Part shown: one piece after another, positions 22,851 to 33,000 of the stretch
Layout of the letters: each line of letters starts with the position of its first letter
How positions within the stretch are numbered: position 1 is the first letter of the stretch
Assembly (NCBI GenBank): GCA_034509755.1
Contig: CM067539.1
Span: forward strand, 65,420,513 to 65,484,512
DNA from: Anisodus tanguticus
Taxonomy: Eukaryota; Streptophyta; Magnoliopsida; Solanales; Solanaceae
Direction: 5' to 3'
DNA length: 64,000 nucleotides
The notes under the pieces: generated by a model
The model's input: the letters and a program-made list of their open reading frames with translations, nothing else
Told to the model about the DNA's origin: nothing
Database searches by the model: none
Translations under genes and position numbers: made by a program

Positions 22851-24645
22851 GGGTTATTGCACTTTTTATCCTTTAGTTATTGATAAATTCTGATTTTAGT
22901 CATCGTAATATCTTATAAAGCACATTTAACCTTCAATTACGAGAAATGTGTATTTGGTCCTTTTATGTAGAGAGTATGTTACAATTAGACTAGTTTTAAA
23001 ACTATACAAACAACAACAACATACCCAGTGAAATTCCACACCGTGGGGTTTGGGGAGGGTAAGAATGTATATAGACCTTACTTCCACCTTGGTAGGTAGA
23101 GCGACTGTTTTCGGAAGACCCTCGGCTCAAGACAAAGCATAATCACAAGCAAGACAATCAAAACAAAGCAAGAGTGAAGCAAGAGTAAAGAGTAAAGCAA
23201 GAGAAACGGTTAGACTCAGTTAAGAAATTAAAGTAGTATAAAGTACATTCGAACAAAAGGGAGTAGCAGCTAACACAACTAAATAAGCTAAACAAAATAC
23301 ACTAAAGAACACATAGCAGCAGGAATCAAACTACAGTGGATTATAAAGCAGTAATGTGCCTATAAGTGTGATAGGTTAATCGGGCCTACAATAATAACAC
23401 TACGACTATCAATTTGTAAGCATAAGTAGGACTACGCTCGAGTACCTACTCCACTTTTACCCTAATCCGTGTCCTCCACAACCCCCTATCTAAGGTCATG
23501 TCCTCAGTAAGTTGCACCTGCGACATATCCCGTCTAATCACCTCTCCCTAATACTTCTTCGGCCTACCTCTACCCCTCATGAACCCGTCCATAGCCAACC
23601 TCTCACACCTTTGCACTGGGGCATCTGTGTCTCTCCTCTGCACATGCCCGAACCATCTCAACCTCGCTTTCTCCGGATACATTTCTAATCTTATCCACAC
23701 ACATCCATCTCAAGGTTGCTCCTTTTGGATTGTTGAACTTACACTCCAAATATTATAGAACTTGCCTTTAAGTTTTTGTCCATTTTTTTATCTCACAAGA
23801 CTCCGAACCCTTTAGATCTCCAGATGTGTCTCATCATCAAACCTCCATTCTCTGGATAATAGACCCTAGCATTCTTTGGAATGATGAGTCCCAAGCCTTA
23901 CTTCTACGCCCGTCTCAAGTCTTATCAATCAAGATTATGTCATCTCGAACCCTAACATACACCATGGTACCATCCCCGCTATGGTCTTTGTCGCATCGGC
24001 GACCCTTGGATTTGTCGCGTCAGTCCATCCATCACCAAGGCAAATAAGAATGGGCTAAGAGTTGATCTATGGTGCAACCCCATCACTGGGAAGTGCTCCG
24101 AGTCTCCTCCTACTGTCTGTACTCTAGTCTTGGCTCCATTATACATATCCTTGATCGCCCTAGTGTACGCCACATGTACGCCTCTAACCTCCAAACATCT
24201 CCATAGAACCTCCCCAGTGACTTTGTCGTATGCCTTCTCAAGGTCGATGAAAACCATATGTAAGTCTTTCTTCCTCTCTCTATACTGTTCCACCAACCTC
24301 CTAATAAGAAGAATGGCTTCGGTAGTCGAACGCCCCGGCATGAATCCAAACTGGTTCTCCAAAATAGACATGCCTCTCCTCACCCTCATCTCCACGACTC
24401 TTTCCCAAACTTTCATAGAGTGGCTACCGACAAATATGAAGTAACAATACAGGTTTAACATAAAATATGAGTAATTAAGTAGTGGAACAGTTAATAATTA
24501 TGGTAAATTTGTAAGAGCAACGAGTTAAGTGCATAATTCGATTAATTAAAGACTAAACATGCTTAGTCAGATAACATGATCAAGGACTAAAACCGAAATT
24601 TAGCAAGAATTAACGGACCATAAGTACTATTTACCCATAAAAAAA
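22851..24645. mobile_element. MITE-like element interrupted by an RTE LINE
   Basis: The left segment (22851-23009) opens atgggttattgcactttt. The right segment (24440-24645) ends with the complement of a related end, agtactatttacccat. Both hold a ttctgattttagtc / gactaaaaccgaaat word in inverted orientation. The LINE piece 23010-24430 lies between them, so the simplest reading is insertion into an older foldback element. No definite target duplication was found. Confidence 0.4.
23010..24430 (-). pseudogene. RTE-type LINE fragment (downstream half with 3' tail)
   Basis: Read leftwards it begins SHSMKVWERVVEMRV and continues through the reverse transcriptase core NQFGFMPGRSTTEAI, DLEKAYDKV and a degenerate LSPFLFALVMDGLT. 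It runs on to the C-terminal RGRGRPKKY-type region near 23560. The 3' tail at 23010-23130 reads, on the minus strand, ttgagccgagggtct... to ...actgggtatgttgttgttg. Parts of the palm domain are deleted and there are stop codons. It is 5'-truncated, as is usual for LINEs. Confidence 0.85.
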
Positions 24646-24819
24646 AAAAAGTGCTTTGCTTTTTCTTTTTTGCTTCAAATGACTCGTAAGAATGCCTTCC
24701 TCTCGTGAACAAATAACTAATCTTTCTAACTTTCCTTCTTCTTTCCTTTGCTTTTTTCCCATGAAAAACTCATGCTTTACAGCTAAGAAAACAACATGTT
24801 AATCTCATAAGTTTGCAAC

Positions 24820-24827
24820 TATATAAA
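24820..24827 (+). promoter_or_regulatory. TATA box of DUF761 copy 2
   Basis: TATATAAA about 90 bp before the ATG at 24918, in a region that is the inverted copy of the promoter at 19777. Confidence 0.55.
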
Positions 24828-24917
24828 CATCAACTTTCACTAGCTAAGAATATCATCATCATTTTAACTAACTCTTCAACCTCTAGACAAGCGCGAAGAA
24901 CACGAAACAAGTTTCAA

Positions 24918-25133
24918 ATGGATCATCATCACCAAGAAAATTCATCAAAAAATATGAAGGGATTGCAGAAAGATGGTGGAGAAAGAGAGAGAACCGCATC
25001 GACGAGGCGGTTCTTGGTGGAGGATGTGAACAAGTTGGCTGATGATTTTATCAATAACTTCAGGAAGCAACTTAAGTTTGAAAGAGAAGAATCATTTAAG
25101 CAATTTCAAGAAATGCTTAACAGGGGGACTTAA
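24918..25133 (+). CDS. DUF761-type small protein, copy 2
   Basis: An intact 71-aa frame: MDHHHQENSSKNMKG, then an Arg/Glu-rich stretch, FLVEDVNKLADDFI, KQFQEMLNRG and a stop. It is nearly the same protein as the minus-strand copy at 19444-19686. The duplicated block extends from about 24655 to 25410, so it covers promoter, coding region and 3' flank. The stop codon arises where a GGGGGACTTAA run meets a TA microsatellite; this copy has one more G than copy 1, which ends the frame early. I prefer the ATG at 24918 over an in-frame ATG at 24813, because similarity between the copies at the protein level starts at 24918 and 24813 lies before the TATA box. Confidence 0.75.
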   Translation: MDHHHQENSSKNMKGLQKDGGERERTASTRRFLVEDVNKLADDFINNFRKQLKFEREESFKQFQEMLNRGT

Positions 25134-25206
25134 TATATATATATATATAGAGAGAGAGGGGGACTTAATATATATATATAGAGAGAGAGGGAGGGGGGGG
25201 GACTTA

Positions 25207-25247
<41 letters not shown>

Positions 25248-25248
25248 T
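25126..25248. repeat. Triplicated (TA)n(GA)n microsatellite at the DUF761 stop codon
   Basis: The phrase ggggacttaa followed by (ta)n and (ga)n occurs three times in tandem (starting at about 25127, 25159 and 25199), with TA and GA tracts of different length. The first ggggacttaa contains the stop codon of the 24918 gene. Confidence 0.85.
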
Positions 25249-25271
25249 AATTCTTTATTTAGTTCTTTCTT

Positions 25272-25815
25272 ATGTTCTTGTAATTGTATCATTCTCAAGT
25301 GAATAATATTGTATATTTGTTCTGTCATATTTATGATTTGAAATGAAGTTACCAAATGTTATAGATAGAGGTGAGTTTAGGTGCCAATATGAATAGATTC
25401 TGAAAATGTGTTATTGTGTGAGTTAGACGCTCGTCACCAGATTGAACCTACTACAAACAAAAGCACGAAATATAAGTGGAGAAAGGTAGAGAAGCGGGCC
25501 TATTATTGACCAAGTTTAAAAACATGCATGGACCTCGAGGTTTTCTTGTGTTCTTGGAATTGTAACATTCCCAAGTGAATTTCTAGTATATATTTGTTAG
25601 AGCATATTTCTGATTTAAAAATGAAGTTGCCAAATGTTATAGATAGAGGTAAATTTGTGTGCCAATAGGAATACATTTTGAAAATGTTTTTTTGTAGTTC
25701 GTGATTGTGTGTGTTAGACGCTCGTCACCCGTTTGAACCTAGGACCGACAAAAGTCTAATATTTAAGAGAAAAGGGGTAGAGAAACGAACCTCTTATTGA
25801 CCGAGTTTAGAACTA
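25272..25815 (+). repeat. Tandem duplication of the DUF761 3' flank
   Basis: Two units with a period of about 278 bp (about 25272-25530 and 25550-25815) share tgttcttg(t/g)aattgta, gccaaatgttatagatagagg, gttagacgctcgtcacc and ttattgacc(a/g)agttta. The first part of the unit also occurs inverted at about 19320-19440, next to the other DUF761 copy. Confidence 0.75.
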
Positions 25816-26047
25816 TATGCCAGCTGGCGCTCAAAGATTTCTTGGTTATAAAAATAATATAATCAATAATAATAATCAAAGACCAGAAAACTGTTATTGG
25901 TGAAAGAAGTTTTAGCTTGATGACAGAATTTTTGTGCCAAAGGGCCATACTTCACAAGCAGGATAAAAACAATTGCTCAAGGATCATGTTTTTTGACAAA
26001 GTTCCACGCCTAGTAGCAATGTACTTTGCAAATGTATTTACTAGCAT

Positions 26048-26190
26048 TTATGTTGCTCGGTCTCTCCAAAATGTTGCTCGGTCTCTCCAAAATGTTGTTG
26101 TATCTGTGTCAAATCCTCCAAAAATGCACTAGTTTTGAAAGATCCGGCACGCACCGGTCAACATTTTAAAAGAGTTCAAGCAACATAGTT
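26048..26190. mobile_element. Short foldback MITE with internal duplication
   Basis: The ends tatgttgctcggtctctcc and the inverted gagttcaagcaacata, with a cctccaaaaatgcac hairpin arm, match the family at 18205 and 29528. The first 24 bp (gttgctcggtctctccaaaat) are directly repeated at the left end. Confidence 0.65.
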
Positions 26191-26300
26191 TAGCATCAAC
26201 AACTACGCCTCAATCCCAAATAAATTGGGATCAGCTATATGAATCTGCACTGACCGTGTTTCTCCATTTAAGCTCAACTCATGTTATTATCATAATACCA
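26191..26300 (-). mobile_element. SINE-like 3' fragment
   Basis: The segment catcaacaactacgcctcaa followed by tcccaaataaattggga is the complement of the tttgggattgaggc...gttgttg tail seen at 17240-17275. Only part of the repeat is present. Confidence 0.5.
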
Positions 26301-26439
26301 AAAATTCAACGCCACATCTTCAGTAAAAACTTTGGAATTACATTTAACCAAATGTCATCTACATTACCGCAACAGAAAATTCCACGAATTCTAATGCGAA
26401 AACGCATCATGTAACTCTTTCAAGATTTTACATTAACCT

Positions 26440-27001
26440 TGGCAAACAAGGATACAAACTAAGCATGTTATGCAAAATCTTGAAAATGTCACATCACTGA
26501 ACCTACCAATACCTGTTTCATAGAATCTTTCGTCGAAAAGCACAAGCTTTAGGACATTGACATTGCCACCATGTTCTAACCGATCATAAGCGACATATTC
26601 AACAGCAGAGGCAGTAAGATCATAATGCCGATGATTAGCACTGCATTTGAACAGGTGTCTACGATGAATTAATGGCAAAGTATGAAAATACCAGAGAAAT
26701 CCATGCACGAGCTGTTGGTGGTGAAAGCCCGCCTCTTCAATGCCATTATGGCCAATCCAAAACACTTCCACATGACATATACAAGTATTACTAGGTTGAG
26801 CATTATCTGCAGAGGCTGCAGAAGGCCTTCGGGAAGTGAAAATGAATGATGCAACAATTTTGGTTCACAAAACTGGAATGTGACCATGTTGAGGATGTCA
26901 AAACTGCTTTTTAATGGAAAGTATTTTGTTCTCGAGATTGAAGAGGTTGAACCAATTCTTAGTTCTCGTCTAAAAGGACGACTACAAATTACTGCCAATG
27001 C
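26440..27001 (-). other. Probable 3' UTR of the F-box/kelch gene
   Basis: This follows the stop codon at 27002 directly. Two reverse-strand frames of about 110 codons here have no recognisable domains and overlap each other, so I treat the stretch as untranslated. The end point is a guess. Confidence 0.4.
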
Positions 27002-30000
27002 TCAGGCTTGTAGCACCTGACAGTGCACAATATGACTCTTCAACCCTCCTCGTCCTGCGATGCTTGACCATAAATTAGTGAATAGAGTTCTGAAGTGACC
27101 TTTACCAGCAATGTTCTCCCAAAGATGCGGGTTAGTTTCCACTTGTTTATCGGGACTTGATACATCAACGATACTAATGCTCATGTTGTTACGAATTATA
27201 CAGAGTTTACCATTAAGGGGAACCAGAGCTGCAGCCTCTAAAGCACGAGAACTTCCACGATGGAGCTTGCTATCAATAAATTTATTCCACGAATCTGTGG
27301 CTTCATCATATACTCTAAGTTTACACCCATCACGACAGTCCAAAGCATAAAGGAGACCATTCATGGAGATGCTCGGGTTGCGCCAACCAGCAACCATCCC
27401 GTCATTGACGGGGCTCCATGCATTACCTTCCGGGTTATAGGCTTCACTCAGAACTTCTCTATGGGATCCCAACCCTTTTAAGAACCACTTCCCATCATAA
27501 ACAACTCCAATAAAGGGCACCATAGCTGTGCTCATATCAGCAATGAAGGTCCAGCGGTTCCTATTGGGGTCGTAAGCTTCAGCTGAACGGAGAGTCCTCT
27601 GGATTCCTTCACATTCTCCACCAGCAACATAGAGACAATTGTTGATTACACAAGAACCAAAGAAATGGCGTTTACGAAGCATGTCTGGTGCCCTGTGCCA
27701 TTTATTCGTTCGAGCACTGTAAAAGATTACCCGTCGCATAGACCCCTTAATTGGATCTTTTCCTCCAAACAAGTAGAGATGGCAACCACTAAGAACAGCA
27801 CAACCAAATCCAAGGGCTTCACTGTATTCCCCCGGAACAGGTGGAAGAGGCTGCCATAGTTGGTAGGTCGGATCAAATGCATGCCATGAAATCCTTCCAT
27901 CATGATCTCTCTTAATCACGTATACCCACTCCTCCGCCATTCCAAGACTCTTCCTGAGAGAGTAAAAGAAGTTTCCAGCAAGAAGCCGGTACCACCTTTT
28001 GCAGACTAGACGGAGCTTGTTATGTTCAACACGAGGAACACGTATTAGACAAGCAATTGCAAGATCGTCTGGTAGACCAGGCAGAAGAGGTGGCTGCACT
28101 CTTGACCTCTCCCTATGGGAGTTTTTAGTCTTGTGTGCGTGAGGATTAATGTCTGGCTGGATGCAGATTTTTGATCCTGGGACGAATTTTCTTGCCCCTG
28201 CAACTGTCTTTAACCCCGAGTCAACCTTGCAATAGCATGACACTGAATCAACCTGCAAATGCTTACCAATTAGAAAATGCAGGTGTATTCTAGAAGCTGA
28301 CAAATATAGTAAAGGAGAATGCCTTCTCTACACTAGTAGAAAAAACTGAATTAAAGACAAATAATCATCATTCACTATTTAAGTTAAAACGAGAAAAGAA
28401 AAGTTGAGGATATGCATGACTGTGAGTTTGAGAAAGGATAATGCCTGGACAAGGTATAAACGCCGTAGTCTAAATTACCTGGTGCAAACCGAATAGCAGA
28501 TACTTATTAGCTATGAGCTCTCATCTCATATTAGTGGTACCAGAAAATATCACCCACTTCAATGATCATATAACTATAAGTTCTTTTAAGTCTCGTCAGT
28601 GATTAGTCCTCACAAATCTACCAACAGAGCACAGGCCGAGCACCTGCTCCAGTGTAATTTACAACAATGTAACCTAATTTTAATTTTCTATTTTCTAAGT
28701 GTATGGGACTGTCTCAAAATGCAGGTCCTTATTTTTCAGCACATTGTGCAAACCAATTGATTTAGTATAAACCTTTTAATAAATTTGGAAGGTTTTTTTG
28801 GTACTGTACCTATATTCAACACCGATCTTAGTCTAAGCAATAGTGCTCCATCTCGTCATACTTCTATACAATGGCGGAGGATCCCGGGTGAAAACCCAGG
28901 GTGTTCGAAAACACAACAAAAGCTACACATAAAAAATAATGTTGTCCCTGAGAATCGAACCTAGGATGTTGGAGACAATTTTGAACACCTTGGACCACTT
29001 GAGCTAACATTTTGCATTGGCTCAGGGTGTTCAAAAGTTAATATACGTACATAAACACAGAAAATATACCCTAAATATACGGTGTACTTTTTTGCCGACC
29101 CTCACCAACACCTAAATCCGCCCCTGCTTCTATACAAGCAATGACAAACGGAAGTAAGAAATGGAAATTTCAGACCACCTCTTGATCACAGAGTTGAATT
29201 CAAATGAAAACTCAGTGCAGAATTAGCAGAGCAGATCCTGCTATAAGAATCTGGGTTCTTGCAAAAGACAAACAATATAACAGCCAGTAAGAGAGGGACT
29301 CGTTTTCTTTTTTGTCCTTTTCTGATAAGGCCAGTAAGAGAGGGACTATTTCCAGTATCGCACAGTAAAATGGAACAGCAACAGACCTACAAGTTCACCA
29401 TATACAAGAAATGTAGGTACTCAATGTTTCACAAAAATGAAGAGAATCCCTTTATAAAGGAAATGGAAAGACGACCGCAAATCAGCTCCACGTTATAGTC
29501 TTATAGAGAATCATAAATGCCCCCATTTTCCTCTACGTTGCTCGAACCCTCTAAAAATGTTGCCGCACCCATGTCAGATCCTCCCAAAATGCCTAGCTTT
29601 TGGAAGATTCGACAGACTTGGCAGCATTTTTGAAGAGTCTGAGCAACATAGTTATTCCTAACGAATGAATGGAATCAAGAATCAAGATAACCACATGCAC
29701 TCCAAAGTTAAGCCTTTCAATCAGCCTTCTCTGATAAAAGAAAGAAAGGACTCACACCATACTAGAAGCTTCTAATTCTCTCACAACATATAGTTTCAGT
29801 TGAATAAGATGCAATGTAACTGTAACTTTATTCACTTACCATAAAAGATTGACCTCATTCAATCTTTAACCGTGAGCCTGTGATGGGATACTCTCTTCCC
29901 GAAAGGCAACTATAGTCTAGCAACAGCTCGAAGACTCAAGTCAACACTCAAACATAGTTTTTGAACTTGTGGCGGGTTTCTCCCCTATATACATTGTAAT

Positions 30001-33000
30001 TTTCCGATAAAGGCGGGTTTCTCCCCTAGCTCCACTACTTTTTCTAGTTGCTAATTTGAAATAACACAATTGTTAAAGCGTGAACTAATACAATGGCTAA
30101 GGAACATCTTTTTTGATAAATGATAAATATAAAGGAGGGATGCATAAAAGGTGCAGAAATTGAAATTCAAAGGGATCAAAGAGGGTCGTCTTCAGAAACA
30201 TGACCACAACAACATATAGTTGTTCATAAATATATAATGTTGTAGAGGACTAAAAGATGAATCTTTCAAATTCAGTAAAAGACAAACCCCAGAAGCATGA
30301 AGATACCAATAACATGGGAAAAATTCAAAGAACTCCTTGAAAAGTTGCACATTCAGCAAGAATTTCAGCCAATCGAAGACCCATAAGGCCAAATTAAGAC
30401 AAGACCCAAAAACTATACAACATAAGTACCAAAAATCCTTGAAAGATTGAAGCTTTAACAAAGAATTTCATCAGGGTACCTCAAGAAAAAAGCTAAATAC
30501 CTAAAATTCTTGTCAAGGTCACTCCTTTACCAAGAATTCTATTAGTACCTCAAGAAACAAGCTAAATACCAAAAATTCTTGTAAAGGTAGCTTCTTTACC
30601 AGGAATTTTCATCAGGGTACCTCAGAAAGAAGATAAATACAAAAAATTGTTGCCAAGGTAGCTCCTTTACCAAAACTTTTCATCAAGGTACCTCAACAAA
30701 ACAAGCTAAATACCAAAAGTTGTTACCAAGGTAGCTCCTTAATCAGGAATTCTCATCAGGGTACCTCAAGAAACAAGCTAAACACCAAAAATTCTTGTAA
30801 AGGCAGCTACTTTTACTAGGAACTTTCACCAGGGTACCTCAAGAAACATGCTAAACACCAAATATTCTTGTAAAGATAGCTCCTTTTACTAGGATTTCAT
30901 CAGGGTATTTCAAGAAACAAGATAACTACCAAAAATTCTATCCGGGCACCTCAAGAAACAAGCTAAATACCAAAAATTCTTGTAAAGATAGCTCCTTTAT
31001 CAGGAAATTTCATCAGGGTATTTCAAGAAACAAGCTAAATACCAAAAATTATATCAGGGCACCTCAAGAAACAAGCTACACACCAAAAAATTGTAGGAAA
31101 AAATGGTGTCAGAAAGGTTAAACAGAATGAAAGTTGAGTCCAGAGATGGCTCTCTGTCTTTAAGACAAAATTGCCCCGCATAGATGCTTTTACGGTGATG
31201 GACAATAGTCTCCCAAGATAAAACAACAACAATCAACAATACAAAGCAAATAATGTTGATTCTGGCGAAGAAAAATAATTATAGAACATATTGCAAAAAG
31301 GAGAGGATTTCTGTTTCTGTATTTCGAATCGAACAGAACAAACTGTGTTTCTGATTCTATATTTCGAACCGAACAGAACAAAAGAGTTTTGAGTTTTTGT
31401 GTTGTTTCTGTTTCTGTAACAGAATAGTTTTTCCTTGTCTCTGTAAACTGAACAGTAATGTTCAATTTGTAGTTGAAGAGGAGGGCCGTTGCAGCGTTTC
31501 CAAAATCTTCAGGGACTAAAGTGTAAATAAGAAACACTTCAGGGACCAAAAAAAATTTCGGAAGAGAGCCCACATCCCATGACCCGAAACCCGAGGCCCG
31601 AGAACCCGAAACCCGTGACTCGGACCCAAGCCGGACCGGACCGGACCGGACCGGCGGCGCGGGGCTTAGCCCTGAACCCAAGCTCACCTAGGTCCTCCCT
31701 CTTCTAAATACACGGGTTACCCCTTGGGGTCCCAAACCCTTACTAAAAAATAGAGCTTATATATTGCTCAATCCTTCCATATTCTACCTATGTGGGAGAT
31801 TTGTTATTTGGCCAAAAAATCATCCATCTATTCATGTCTCAAACACCTTACTTTGTGTACCAATATCTCTTTCATTCCTCAATGAAATTTGACGATACTT
31901 GACACTAATATCATCTACTCATTTAGTAGATTAGGCATGTGCGAAGAAACGATGTTTCCGACATATGGGGCCCACGTGTTTAAGTCACTAAAGACGGGAA
32001 GAACTCAATCCCACATAAATTTCCAACAATCCCCTCTTGAAAGAGAATTGGTGCACACAGGGTGCTAAAGTTCGGCAATCTTTCAGCGGAAAGATATTGT
32101 ATCAGGAGAGGTAGCTTTTGGCTTTGAACCTTCCTTAGTTGATTACCATCGGATTTACTTACTGCGCGGTGAATGTGATGTCTTGAACCGTCAGTGTTTA
32201 GTGTAAACCAAGACAATGATATCAACACAATAACTCCCCTTATTCATTTCTTCTTATAGTTTTGTCCGTTGTGGCCATGGACAACTCTTGGATTCTTAAG
32301 TGCGTACAATTGAAGCGGTCTGTCTTCGCACTTAAATAGGTGATCTCCTATAAGGTATCCTGCTATACCCACTCGCAAATGTTAAGAATCATTAAATTTT
32401 TTAGAAACTTATCCTTTACCCATTATGCATGTAGAACTTAATGTCTATCGCGGAAACAACTTTGGACTTATATTTTTTAAAGAATAATAATCCAAAGTGC
32501 TCTTACATCAAGTGAAGCGCTAAAGCTGAATCTCTACAGTTTAGTTGTCCCATTGAACCAAATTCTTGGGATCTCCGGTCAGTAAGGTTGGGTTACCACC
32601 ATAAAAATTCTTATTGTTTGGGTTTTAAACCCATTCCCCTAGACAGGCAGAATATTTGATCTTTGGGTAGGCCTTTAGTTAATGGATCCGCTATATTATC
32701 CTTTGATTTGACGTAATCAATGGAAATGACACCCGTGGTGATCACCTGCCTAACGGTCTTATGTCTCCGATGAATATGTCTAGATTTATCGTTGTACATA
32801 TTGTTTTGTGCCCTTCCTAAAGTCGATTGACACACAATGAATCATCACCGAAGGTAGGGTTTATTCCAACAAGGGATATCCTCTAAGAAGTCGTGAAGTC
32901 ATTCTGCTTCTTCTCCTGCTTTATCCAAAGCAATAAACTCTGATTCCATCGTGGATCGGGCGATGCATGTTTGCTTAGAGGACTTCCAAGACACAGTCCC

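Noticed and set aside
24813..24917. N-terminal extension of the DUF761 protein from an ATG at 24813
   Set aside because: It overlaps the TATA box and is not part of the conserved protein shared by the two copies.
26433..26998. Two reverse-strand frames of about 110 codons directly after the F-box/kelch stop codon
   Set aside because: No recognisable domain, mutual overlap, and position in the likely 3' UTR.
31575..31690. CpG-rich promoter of an unknown gene, suggested by the ggaccggaccggacc block
   Set aside because: The block is repeated in the other Copia LTR (34158-34230), so it belongs to the element.
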